Below, in pieces: positions 1 through 7,388 of a DNA stretch of 37,392 nt; position 1 is the first letter of the stretch, and every line of letters starts with the position of its first letter. The notes below the pieces were generated by a model that was not told where the DNA came from, made no database searches, and worked only from the letters and a program-made list of their open reading frames with translations. The position numbers were made by a program, and so were the translations under genes. The stretch covers positions 23,733 through 61,124 of the forward strand of contig DNNE01000158.1 of the NCBI GenBank assembly GCA_003487805.1. Reading direction: 5' to 3'. The stretch comes from Blastocatellia bacterium. GTDB lineage: Bacteria > Acidobacteriota > Blastocatellia > Pyrinomonadales > Pyrinomonadaceae.

Positions 1-15
1 TCGTTAGTCATGACC

Positions 16-32
16 GCACCCCGGAGGGGTGC
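16..32 (-). repeat. REP-like hairpin, left copy flanking the transposase
   Basis: The sequence GCACCCCGGAGGGGTGC forms a 7-bp perfect stem with a 3-nt loop. It is the exact reverse complement of the hairpin at 537-553, and the identity extends a few bases outward. The two copies therefore face each other across the transposase gene, the arrangement usual for a REP-associated transposase and its cognate repeats. Confidence 0.75.
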
Positions 33-38
33 CAGACG

Positions 39-482
39 TCACAACAAGTACTTCTCATCAAACTCGATGCCGGCCGAGTCGAGCAACTCTTTCAGTTCAT
101 CAACAAAGGAATGTTTGCGATGATGTGCATCCTGTGTGGCAATGTAACGCCGCACTGAGTCGGTCGCCGGGGGGCTCACCGTGAACGCTGCATAACCCTC
201 CTGCCACGTGAATCTGCGATCAAAATTGTCTTTAGCCCACGCCGACGACTCCTTCTTCAAGTCGCGAAGTACATCCGCAAGGCGATGCACTGGCCTGAGA
301 CTAGCCAGGATATGGACATGATCCTCAACTCCGCCGACAATCTCGGGCACGCTGTTCATGCCTTTGATGATCCCTCCGAGGTAAGAATGAAGCCGTGGTT
401 GCCATTCGGGCTTGATGAAGGGTCGTCGTTCTTTGGTCGAGAAGACGAGGTGATAGTGCAGGCTGAAGAAGGTTGAGCCCAT
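39..482 (-). CDS. IS200-like / REP-associated tyrosine transposase
   Basis: This 147-residue protein is a Y1 (HUH) transposase, a family that nicks and rejoins single-stranded DNA at hairpins through a 5'-phosphotyrosine. The HUH metal site is H55-V-H57. The probable catalytic tyrosine is Y113, in the family-typical stretch RRYIATQDAHH, and it follows a WQEGY segment near residue 93. The length matches complete IS200/RAYT proteins and there is no sign of decay. The gene stands alone, without TnpB. It is bracketed by two identical, oppositely oriented 17-nt hairpins at 16-32 and 537-553, which favours a domesticated RAYT over a mobile IS200; the sequence alone does not settle which. The function is confident, the RAYT label less so. 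Confidence 0.88.
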   Translation of the reverse strand: MGSTFFSLHYHLVFSTKERRPFIKPEWQPRLHSYLGGIIKGMNSVPEIVGGVEDHVHILASLRPVHRLADVLRDLKKESSAWAKDNFDRRFTWQEGYAAFTVSPPATDSVRRYIATQDAHHRKHSFVDELKELLDSAGIEFDEKYLL

Positions 483-536
483 GTCTGAAGTCTAGATCAC
501 AGGTCAACGTAAAAGATCTTTACCTCGAAAGTTCTG

Positions 537-553
537 GCACCCCTCCGGGGTGC
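537..553 (+). repeat. REP-like hairpin, right copy flanking the transposase
   Basis: GCACCCCTCCGGGGTGC is the exact inverse of the copy at 16-32. The shared block is slightly longer, TCTGGCACCCCTCCGGGGTGCG, when the immediate flanks are included. It lies upstream of the transposase start. Confidence 0.75.
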
Positions 554-574
554 GACCCAACTAATACCGCATTT

Positions 575-632
575 CCGGTGGTCTCCGCGGACTCCGACCA
601 CCGGCTACTTTCTTTGCAACCCTTCGGGTTGC
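575..632. repeat. Two further intergenic hairpins
   Basis: There are two separate palindromes here. At 575-604 the arms CCGGTGGTC and GACCACCGG enclose 12 nt. At 616-632 GCAACCC and GGGTTGC enclose TTC, giving the same 7-bp stem and 3-nt loop design as the hairpins beside the transposase but with a different sequence. No run of T follows, so they are not obvious terminators. Confidence 0.6.
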
Positions 633-672
633 TGAGGTGAGGCAACTATATAGAAACCGCTGTAAGGCTTAC

Positions 673-699
673 GGCCCTCCCTTACGGTCGGGCTTCTGA
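673..699. repeat. 27-nt dispersed repeat, copy 1
   Basis: The 27-nt block beginning GGCCCTCCCTTACGG and ending GGGCTTCTGA recurs at 12797-12823 with a single mismatch. GGCCC/GGGC arms around the centre make a weak hairpin. This copy lies just before the gene starting at 716. Confidence 0.65.
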
Positions 700-715
700 T
701 ACCATCAACTCTCTG

Positions 716-1651
716 ATGAGCGACCCTGGAAACCAGTCAAACAATCGGATCGAAATTGGAAACGAAGTTGAGCTTAAGCAAACGACACCGGACTGCTCAC
801 GACTCATCCTGGCTTCCTACAATATTCGCTACGCAGTTGGTTCGCATCTGATCTCGTCAGGCCTGCTGCGAAAGATCGGTTATAACTTCCCGGTCAATCG
901 CCCCGCAGCAGTAGCTCGAAACATTCGCACGGCCGCTGAAGTTCTCTCAAATAATTCTTTGCTGCCGCCGCCGGACATTCTAGCACTGCAGGAAGCCGAC
1001 AAAGGGACTGCGCGCGCGGGCGGCCATCATGTCGCTGCGAAGCTCGCCGAGGCGCTCGGCCTGCCTTATGTGCATGTCGGCGCCGGCCTGCCGCGCGGCA
1101 TAAAGCCAAAGCAGCGCGAGTGGTGGCTGAACTTTGAAGAACAGATCGCTGTTGACGAAGAGAGTGACACCGGCGTCGCGCTGCTGGGCCGCATACCTCT
1201 TCGAGAGATTACCCGCATCGATCTGCCGTGGCACGATTGTGCGTGGCGACCGCGTCTCGCAATGGCGGCGACGATTGAGATGACCGGGTCGCGGGTGCGG
1301 CTATTTAACGTTCACATTGATCCGCATGGACCGCTGGATAATCAGCATCAGCAAACTGAAGCTGTGTTGGAGCAGGCGCGGAAACACAATGGCCCAACTG
1401 TAATTCTCGGCGACTTCAACACGCTCTCGAAACAGAAAGCGATTGAAATTCGAAAGCTGATGGAGTCGCACGATTTCTCAACACCGTTTCCGACAAGCAT
1501 TGCGACCTGGCGCGGAGCAGCTCTGCGTTTTCACGCCGATTGGATCTTTGTGCGCGGCGTCCGAGTCAATCGCTGGGGCGTGGCAAAGCCTTTGAATGTT
1601 TCCGATCACTGGCCAATCTGGGCAGAGATCTCATTGCCGATTGCCAATTGA
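716..1651 (+). CDS. Endonuclease/exonuclease/phosphatase family protein
   Basis: This 311-residue protein has the exonuclease III / DNase I / sphingomyelinase fold, which uses metal to hydrolyse phosphodiester bonds. Motifs appear in the expected order: SYNIRYA near residue 35, a catalytic glutamate in LALQEAD, GRIPL, the FNVHID strand, GDFNT with the conserved Asp and Asn, HADWIFV, and the C-terminal SDHWPI containing the general-base histidine. No signal peptide or membrane segment is seen, so a cytoplasmic protein is likely; the substrate (DNA, phospholipid or inositol phosphate) cannot be told. No clear Shine-Dalgarno precedes the ATG. The last residues, LPIAN and the stop, lie inside a repetitive ATTGCCAATTG tract, so the tail may be repeat-derived. 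Confidence 0.85.
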   Translation: MSDPGNQSNNRIEIGNEVELKQTTPDCSRLILASYNIRYAVGSHLISSGLLRKIGYNFPVNRPAAVARNIRTAAEVLSNNSLLPPPDILALQEADKGTARAGGHHVAAKLAEALGLPYVHVGAGLPRGIKPKQREWWLNFEEQIAVDEESDTGVALLGRIPLREITRIDLPWHDCAWRPRLAMAATIEMTGSRVRLFNVHIDPHGPLDNQHQQTEAVLEQARKHNGPTVILGDFNTLSKQKAIEIRKLMESHDFSTPFPTSIATWRGAALRFHADWIFVRGVRVNRWGVAKPLNVSDHWPIWAEISLPIAN

Positions 1652-1759
1652 CGATTGCCGATTTGAGCGCGCAAGGTTACCCGCAACAGCCCCACCGTGA
1701 GAGACGCGGCGGCGTTAATAATGGATAATTGGCAATTGGCAATCGGAAATTGGCAATGA
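1633..1759. repeat. ATTGCC/GGCAAT inverted repeat spanning a gene junction
   Basis: A tract rich in ATTGCCAATTG at 1633-1664 is answered by its inverse, rich in AATTGGCAATTGG, at 1722-1759. The left arm contains the stop codon of the upstream gene. The right arm contains the first in-frame start of the methyltransferase gene as well as the preferred ATG at 1756. Confidence 0.65.
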
Positions 1760-2547
1760 CGAAGATTACCAGCCGCGATAATTCCCTGCTCCAACGCGCG
1801 CGCGCTGTGCGTGACGGCAAGGTCGAGAAGTCGATCTTCGTCGAAGGATTACGCTTGTGCGAAGAGGCGCTGCGTTCCGGTCTTGAGATTGAAGCGGTGA
1901 TCTACTCAGAACAAATCGCTAAGAAGGATCGCGCGGCAGAGTTGATTCGCGATTTGGAACGGGCAGCTAACAAATCCGGCACAGTTGACGAGAAGCTACT
2001 CGCGTCGATCTCCTACACCAGGACTCCGCAGGGGATTATCCTACTCGCCTCTCGCCCCTCAACCACTGAGAAAGAATTCAAACGGCGGCAGCCCGCGAAG
2101 CCTTTGCTCATAATCCTTCACGGCATCAACAATCCGGTGAACGTGGGAGCGATTGTGCGCACGGCGGAAGCAGCCGGCGCAACGGGTGTAATCACGACTG
2201 CGGGAACTGCCGATCCGTTCTCGCCAAAGTCTCTGCGGGGCGCGATGGGGGCGGCGTTTCGTTTGCCTTTCTGGATCGGCGGCGATTATTCCCAGGTGAT
2301 CGATTGGTGTCGCAAACAAAGAATTCAGACCGTGTGCGCGGACACTGACGGCGCCGAGAACTATACCGAAACTGATTGGCAGCGGCCGACCGCACTAATC
2401 ATGGGTTCCGAATCCCACGGCCTATCAACTGATGAGATCTCGGCCGCGGACCATGTCGTCAGCATTCCGATGAAAGGATCAACGGAAAGCTTGAATGTCG
2501 CTGTAGCCGCGGGAATTCTTTTGTATGAAGCGAGCCGGCAAAGGTGA
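1756..2547 (+). CDS. SpoU/TrmH-family RNA 2'-O-methyltransferase
   Basis: A SPOUT-class enzyme that transfers a methyl group from S-adenosylmethionine to a ribose 2'-OH in rRNA or tRNA. An N-terminal RNA-binding domain (SpoU_sub_bind, about residues 1-100, with FVEGLRLCEEAL) precedes the knotted catalytic domain. Motif 1 is NNPVNVGAIVRTAEAAGA with its Asn and Arg, motif 2 is MGSESHGLS near residue 216, and motif 3 is GSTESLNVAVA near 245. The reading frame also opens at 1729, but those nine extra codons come from a repeat, so the ATG at 1756 is preferred, giving 263 residues. The exact target nucleotide cannot be assigned; RlmB- and TsnR-like enzymes share these motifs. Confidence 0.9.
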   Translation: MTKITSRDNSLLQRARAVRDGKVEKSIFVEGLRLCEEALRSGLEIEAVIYSEQIAKKDRAAELIRDLERAANKSGTVDEKLLASISYTRTPQGIILLASRPSTTEKEFKRRQPAKPLLIILHGINNPVNVGAIVRTAEAAGATGVITTAGTADPFSPKSLRGAMGAAFRLPFWIGGDYSQVIDWCRKQRIQTVCADTDGAENYTETDWQRPTALIMGSESHGLSTDEISAADHVVSIPMKGSTESLNVAVAAGILLYEASRQR

Positions 2548-2574
2548 AGACCCTGAGTGGTGCTGCTTTCAGTT

Positions 2575-2676
2575 TTTCTCTGCGTAGTCTCGGCGACCTC
2601 TGCGACTCTGCGGTGAGATTAGCTTGAAAAAACACTCACCCCGGAGACGCAGAGAACGCGGAGGAGGCGCAGAGAA
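2575..2676. repeat. CTCTGCG-rich inverted repeat
   Basis: The left arm (2575-2618) contains repeated CTCTGCG units. The right arm (2636-2676) carries the inverse, CGCAGAGA units, and the whole can fold into a long imperfect hairpin. It sits between the methyltransferase gene and the cell-wall cluster and could end transcription between them, although no T run follows. Confidence 0.6.
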
Positions 2677-2710
2677 TCTCAAATCAGGGCGCTATCAAAG
2701 CCCGATATCG

Positions 2711-2740
2711 TTACGAAAATCGCCCCATTTCGGCTAGAAT
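2711..2740 (+). promoter_or_regulatory. Weak candidate promoter for the FHA-PBP cluster
   Basis: TAGAAT at 2735-2740 resembles a -10 box, and the partial -35 TTACGA at 2711-2716 lies 18 nt away. It is upstream of the first gene of the six-gene cluster. The -35 match is poor, so this is only a candidate. Confidence 0.25.
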
Positions 2741-2812
2741 AATCACCGAGTCGCCAATCATGATTCAGCAGGAGACCTGAACTTGAGCCGAAACGTACTC
2801 GTATTCTGATCC

Positions 2813-3637
2813 ATGGCTGACGAGCAGAACCAACCCCCCAAGCGAAGACGCGACACGATCTTGCCGGAGCGTCTAATGCGCCGCGTGCTGGAAGGCGTCG
2901 GCGATGTCGTAGATCGCAAGCTCGGCCGAACTGTCGAGTCGGCTAGCGGCCTGACCACCGATCAAATAATTCTGCGGATGAACCATATGATCGACTCGCG
3001 CGTGCGAGAAGAAAAAGGACGCGGGCGAATTGCGCCGCACCATCTCAAACTGAAGATGGAATGGGGCACGCACTCGGAAACACCTCCGGAAGTTACCAAG
3101 CGCCTGGAAACAGAAATCCTCGCCGCCGCCATCGATCACATCAACGACAATCGATATCGCACGATGGCCCACGTTGCGATCGAAACGGAAGTCGATATCT
3201 TTACCAAGGGCATCTCAGTCGATCCCACGTTCGGCGAATTCGAAGCCGAGCTGCAGCGGCAGGATCTGGAACGCAAGGTGGGCAAACCTGTAAAAAGCCC
3301 GCAGGCTGAGAAGACCGAAGTGCCGATGATTGCGAGAATAACTCTGCCCGAAGGTTCGAGAGAGAAGGAGCTAATCTTTGTGGCCGGCGGTCGCCGCCTG
3401 AATGTTGGACGCGGCACGGACAACAATCTCCAGCTGAATCACGCGAGCGTCTCAAAGGTTCACGCCGCGCTCAAAATGGACAGTCAACACAACCTGCTGG
3501 TTGCGGACACTGGTTCAACGAATGGCACGCACATCAACGGCGTGCGTATTCCCTACGGTGAGGCTCGCCCAATTCAGGAAGGCGACGTCATTGCCTTTGG
3601 TGACGTCGAAGTTCGCCTTCGCAAGGCCAATCCATGA
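2813..3637 (+). CDS. FhaA-like protein: DUF3662-type N-terminus plus FHA domain
   Basis: This 274-residue cytoplasmic protein combines an N-terminal domain (about residues 18-130) resembling the FhaA-type DUF3662 module with a C-terminal FHA phosphothreonine-binding domain (about 172-272). FHA hallmarks are visible: G199-R200, the SKVH stretch at 214-217, and TGSTNGT with N237-G238. FHA domains bind phosphothreonine peptides, so the likely partners are the kinase encoded at 8897 or its substrates. The stop overlaps the PBP start by 4 bp (ATGA), so the genes are translationally coupled. In mycobacteria FhaA binds the wall-synthesis factor MviN and the PBP; a comparable adaptor role is inferred here from context. 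Confidence 0.82.
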   Translation: MADEQNQPPKRRRDTILPERLMRRVLEGVGDVVDRKLGRTVESASGLTTDQIILRMNHMIDSRVREEKGRGRIAPHHLKLKMEWGTHSETPPEVTKRLETEILAAAIDHINDNRYRTMAHVAIETEVDIFTKGISVDPTFGEFEAELQRQDLERKVGKPVKSPQAEKTEVPMIARITLPEGSREKELIFVAGGRRLNVGRGTDNNLQLNHASVSKVHAALKMDSQHNLLVADTGSTNGTHINGVRIPYGEARPIQEGDVIAFGDVEVRLRKANP

Positions 3638-5529
3638 CATCGCTCGCACTGTTTCTTTTTCAAACTCCAACGCCACTTCAACCCGCGAGCACGCCTGAGA
3701 AGCTGCCCGCGTGGCTCACGCTGATCTATCTGTCCGGAATCGGGCTGGTCGGCTTGCTATTAATTACCTCTCTGGTGCGGGCCTGGTTCCGGCGCGCCCC
3801 GGCCGCGGCCACGGCTCCCGCAAGTCTGCCCAAAGACATTCGAAAGCGCCTGGGCTCCACGACTACCAACCGAGGCTTGCGAGCATGGCGTTGGGTATTC
3901 GCGCTCGCGGCGATCTTTGTTTTCGGCTTTCACGTTTATTGGGCGCGGTATGCCGCTGACCGCAATCCGAAGTTTCAGGAACTGAGTTACAAAGATTTGC
4001 GCAACCGCCGGCTCTCTGAATCGACACTGCGCGGCTGGATTTATGATCGCAAAGGCCGGCCGCTCGCTTTCTACAAAAAGAACAGCAGCGGCGACATCGA
4101 TCGCGAGTATCCGATGGATACGGCACTGGCCCACATGTTCGGCACGGATCGCGGAGAGCCCGGCCTCGAGCGCGCTTTGTTCGGCGCTGAGAGCGGCGCG
4201 GTCCCCGAAGTCTGGCAAATCATCAAGGGTCAAACCGTCGAACAGAAACTGAACAAGGATTACGCGCTCACCATCGATCAGGATCTTCAGCAAGCCGTCG
4301 TCGATCAATTGAAAGGAAATCACGGCGCGGTCGTCATCTTCAATCCGCAAACAGGCGAAGTGCTGGCGATGTACAGCAACCCGTCGTACAGCCTTAAACA
4401 GGTTCAGGACGATCAGACGGCGTGGATGAAGCTCGACAACGACCGGAAAGAACGTCCGCTACTCAATCGCGCGCTCAACGAATATTACGTCCCGGGTTCG
4501 ACGTTCAAGACGTTGATGATGTACACCGCGTTTCGCAACGGGATGCAGGATACCAAGTTTTCGACAAGCGGCGGATTCTCTCCGCCTGGCTGCGGGCGAA
4601 CGATCACCGACGATAACGGCGGCTGCGAAGCGTGCGGCAATATCGGCATCGACTCGGCCTATCAACATTCGAGCAACATCTATTTCTCTTATCTCGGAAC
4701 TCAGTTGGGTGGCGTGAAGATTCGCGACACTGCCAGGCTGGTCGGTCTGGGCGCATACGATAGCATCAGCGGCGAAGGCCAGGGGCGGCGCGAACCGGAA
4801 ATTTGGAACGCCAGCAGCAAGGCGATTCAAAACGCGATTGCCCCGACTGAGTCGTGGCTGAAAGCCGGCCCGCATTCAACCCGATGTGAGTTGATGTACG
4901 AAGGTTATGGACAGGGCTACGCGTCACAAATGACGCCGTTTCAAATGGCCATGATGATTTCGGTGGCGGCGAATCTCGATGGCCGCTTGATGAAACCGAA
5001 GATCGAAATGGATCGGCCGCCGGAGATGTTCAGTCAGGTCCTGACGCGCGATCAAGCCGAACAGATTCGCCACATCATGAATCTGGTTACTGAAGGCGGC
5101 ACCGGAACCGGAGCGATGGCTCCGGTCAAAGCCGCTGGAATTCGCAGTGGCGGCAAGACCGGGACCGCGCAGAAAGCCGTCCCCATCATCGATCCGAAAA
5201 CGGGTGAGCCGATGAAGAGGATCGTGATCGAAAAAGACCCTAAAGGAAAAATCATCGGACAACATGAAGAGACCGTTTTCGCCGACAAGCTGCGCAGCGA
5301 TGCCTGGTATCTGAGTTTTGCGCCGCTCGACAAACCTGTACTTGCGATGGCGGTGCTGCTTGAAGGCCCCGGCCCCGGAATCAGTTTTTACGGCGGCAAG
5401 AATGCGGCGCCGATCGCGGCACAACTGATTTTGAAGGCAAAGGCGCTTGGTTATTTTGGTGGACCGGCAACGCCGGGCAATCAGCCAGGAACTCCGAAGC
5501 CTACGCCAACGCCGAGACGAAATAGATGA
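3634..5529 (+). CDS. Class B penicillin-binding protein (peptidoglycan transpeptidase)
   Basis: A 631-residue D,D-transpeptidase that cross-links peptidoglycan stem peptides outside the membrane. Two hydrophobic segments lie near the N-terminus (about 26-50 and 86-105), where most class B PBPs have one. The catalytic motifs are complete: S289-T-F-K292 (nucleophile and base), S346-S-N348, and K508-T-G-T511. A GAVVIFNPQTGEVLAM segment before the active site is typical of PbpA/FtsI proteins. The C-terminus is rich in proline and threonine. It follows the FHA gene with a 4-bp overlap and precedes the RodA/FtsW gene, its expected glycosyltransferase partner. A PbpA/MrdA-like role is inferred; division versus elongation cannot be decided. 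Confidence 0.92.
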   Translation: MTSLALFLFQTPTPLQPASTPEKLPAWLTLIYLSGIGLVGLLLITSLVRAWFRRAPAAATAPASLPKDIRKRLGSTTTNRGLRAWRWVFALAAIFVFGFHVYWARYAADRNPKFQELSYKDLRNRRLSESTLRGWIYDRKGRPLAFYKKNSSGDIDREYPMDTALAHMFGTDRGEPGLERALFGAESGAVPEVWQIIKGQTVEQKLNKDYALTIDQDLQQAVVDQLKGNHGAVVIFNPQTGEVLAMYSNPSYSLKQVQDDQTAWMKLDNDRKERPLLNRALNEYYVPGSTFKTLMMYTAFRNGMQDTKFSTSGGFSPPGCGRTITDDNGGCEACGNIGIDSAYQHSSNIYFSYLGTQLGGVKIRDTARLVGLGAYDSISGEGQGRREPEIWNASSKAIQNAIAPTESWLKAGPHSTRCELMYEGYGQGYASQMTPFQMAMMISVAANLDGRLMKPKIEMDRPPEMFSQVLTRDQAEQIRHIMNLVTEGGTGTGAMAPVKAAGIRSGGKTGTAQKAVPIIDPKTGEPMKRIVIEKDPKGKIIGQHEETVFADKLRSDAWYLSFAPLDKPVLAMAVLLEGPGPGISFYGGKNAAPIAAQLILKAKALGYFGGPATPGNQPGTPKPTPTPRRNR

Positions 5530-5559
5530 GCACGTGGCTTTATCTAATCAGTAAAGGTT

Positions 5560-5637
5560 GGTACAGAACCGGTTGCGATAGCGACCGGGTAATATCCCCG
5601 AGTCTCACCCGCTTGCTACCGCAAGCGGTTCTGTACC
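5560..5637. repeat. REP doublet, family A copy 1
   Basis: Outer arms GGTACAGAACCG and CGGTTCTGTACC enclose about 54 nt holding the further inner palindromes ACCGGTTGCGATAGCGACCGG and CCGCTTGCTACCGCAAGCGG. The whole element is repeated in inverted orientation at 12716-12795. Confidence 0.8.
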
Positions 5638-5639
5638 GG

Positions 5640-5686
5640 AGCGCGCACTTGTGCGCGCTCTCGGCACAAGTGCCCGGTCTAAACAA
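5640..5686. repeat. REP doublet, family B copy 1
   Basis: Two adjacent hairpins, GCGCGCACTTGTGCGCGC and GGCACAAGTGCC, are followed by CGGTCTAAACA. The same layout recurs at 10459-10508. The GAGGG ribosome-binding site of the next gene begins directly after it. Confidence 0.75.
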
Positions 5687-5688
5687 TT

Positions 5689-5693
5689 GAGGG
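5689..5693 (+). promoter_or_regulatory. Shine-Dalgarno supporting a TTG start
   Basis: GAGGG lies 9 nt upstream of the TTG at 5703. Together with the hydrophobic segment that begins a few codons later, it supports TTG initiation for the RodA/FtsW gene. Confidence 0.5.
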
Positions 5694-5702
5694 CTTTTAA
5701 CT

Positions 5703-7388
5703 TTGCGCAACCGTTTCTCATCGCATCTGCTGATTCTTTTCGCGCTCGTCGCGATTGAGATCACCGGCTACTACGCGATTCACCGCGCGGCGATGATTCG
5801 CGGCTATGAAACCTCTGTGATTGGCGCAGCGCGCGATCTGCTCATGTACCTCCCGATCATCGTAATGGCGCTGTGGGTTTCCGCCTTCAAAAAGTTCAAA
5901 GGGAACTGGGTTCTCTTCACCACCGCGATTTTGCTTTTCTCAATCGGGTTGCTGGTTCAATACCGCCTGTACAGCGATCCGGAATACAACGCCAGGAACA
6001 AATCCGCCGCGCGCCAGGAAAAAACCGACACGCTGCGCATGCGTTACATCAATGAGAATTACGACGCGACCAAGCGCCAGATGATGGGATTACCACCGAC
6101 GCCTCCGCCGGTTGATCAGGAAGCGCCAGTCAAAGAATCCAGTTACACCTTAGCTAACGCGTTAACGTCCAGCTACACGTGGATTCCAGTCTTCTCGTTG
6201 ATTGCTTTTGCACTGGCGTTTGCGTTTTGCGCGAACGATAGTTTCCTGTCATGGATTCAACGCAACAGTTTCATTGTTGTCTTGTTGACGCTGATTCCTC
6301 TGGGAGTCGCGATCGTTAGTTCGAGCGCCGGCAAAGCAGTCGGCAACACTACTCCATGGGAGCCGGCCAAGGTTCCCTTCCTCCTCGGCTTCGCCGGAAT
6401 TTTGACAGCACGCTACAAAGACCTGGCGCGCACTTACTGGGGCATCCCGCGCGCGCGCGACATCGTACCGCTCGTAGTAATGGCCGCGATTCCTTTCATT
6501 CCGTTCTTTGCGCTCAAGGACTTTGGCCAGATGTTGATTTTCAGCGGCGCGTACGCGACGTTGTATCTCGTCGCCGTGCGACGCTGGCCGCAACTTCTGG
6601 TCTTTGTCGGATCAGTCTTTCTGGTAATTTCGATTCTGGTGATCGGCGCCCTGCCGCGCGATGTCCAGGAGAAGTTTCCGCTGATTCCCACACTCGCTCG
6701 TCCGGTTCAGCATGCGCTGCCGTCGCGCATTCAACAGCGATTTCATCTCTGGCTGGACGGTTTCGATCCGCCATCGCCGGAAGAATCGTGGTGGAAGAAG
6801 GACTATGACGAAGCGCTGGCGAAAGATCCGCGCCTGAAAGAACTTGCCGGACAAAGCGAGGCGATGAAAAAGAGCGTCAACACCGACGTCTGGTTCGACA
6901 AACTTGCTTTCCAACCGGCGCAGGCGATCTTTGGTATAGCCTCGGGAAAAACTACAGGGCGCGGTTTAGGCTTGGGTTTTCCTGAAGTTATCCCGATCGC
7001 TGATTCGGACTATGTCTATGCGGCAATCGCCGAAGAGATGGGTTTGCTGGGCGGCGCTCTGGTCGTCATCGCGGTCATCATTTTCGTGATCGCCGGGATT
7101 CGCACTTCGATTGAAGCGCGTGATATGTTTACCAAGTTGTGCGCTGCCGGTCTCACCGCCTTCATGGGCATTCAGGCGTTAGTGAACATCGGCGGAATCA
7201 CGCGCGCATTGCCAATGACCGGAATAACTTTGCCGTTTGTTAGTCACGGCGGCTTTAGCTTGATCACCAGTTTCGCGATGCTGGGTATGCTCATGGCTTT
7301 CTCACACCGAAACGCCCAGGATGCGCGGGTTGTTACCAAAATCGCGCGACAACCTGAAAGCTCTATCGCATTGGAGGCAGTCGAATGA
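5703..7388 (+). CDS. RodA/FtsW/SpoVE-family SEDS glycosyltransferase
   Basis: A multi-pass SEDS protein that polymerises lipid II into glycan strands with a class B PBP, here encoded immediately upstream. Family signatures include the GRGLGLGFPEVIP segment, the YVYAAIAEEMG loop and the C-terminal NIGG...TGITLPFVSHGG block. At 561 residues it is well above the usual 380-470. The extra length is two non-membrane insertions: about residues 92-158, charged and then proline-rich (GLPPTPPPVD), and about 40 residues (SWWKKDYDEALAKDPR onward) in the large extracytoplasmic loop before the conserved GRGLGLG segment. The TTG start is supported by GAGGG 9 nt upstream. The stop overlaps the phosphatase start by 4 bp. 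Confidence 0.9.
   Translation: MRNRFSSHLLILFALVAIEITGYYAIHRAAMIRGYETSVIGAARDLLMYLPIIVMALWVSAFKKFKGNWVLFTTAILLFSIGLLVQYRLYSDPEYNARNKSAARQEKTDTLRMRYINENYDATKRQMMGLPPTPPPVDQEAPVKESSYTLANALTSSYTWIPVFSLIAFALAFAFCANDSFLSWIQRNSFIVVLLTLIPLGVAIVSSSAGKAVGNTTPWEPAKVPFLLGFAGILTARYKDLARTYWGIPRARDIVPLVVMAAIPFIPFFALKDFGQMLIFSGAYATLYLVAVRRWPQLLVFVGSVFLVISILVIGALPRDVQEKFPLIPTLARPVQHALPSRIQQRFHLWLDGFDPPSPEESWWKKDYDEALAKDPRLKELAGQSEAMKKSVNTDVWFDKLAFQPAQAIFGIASGKTTGRGLGLGFPEVIPIADSDYVYAAIAEEMGLLGGALVVIAVIIFVIAGIRTSIEARDMFTKLCAAGLTAFMGIQALVNIGGITRALPMTGITLPFVSHGGFSLITSFAMLGMLMAFSHRNAQDARVVTKIARQPESSIALEAVE
7373..7377 (+). promoter_or_regulatory. Ribosome-binding site of the PP2C gene
   Basis: GGAGG lies within the 3' end of the RodA/FtsW gene, 7 nt before the ATG at 7385. 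It is a strong site and supports coupled translation with the overlapping upstream gene. Confidence 0.6.

Noticed and set aside
3760..4350. 196-residue minus-strand reading frame opposite the PBP gene
   Set aside because: It lies wholly inside a gene with complete catalytic motifs, and its translation has no recognisable domain.
4924..5424. 166-residue minus-strand frame opposite the PBP gene
   Set aside because: A shadow of the transpeptidase coding sequence with an improbable, Arg- and Asp-rich composition.
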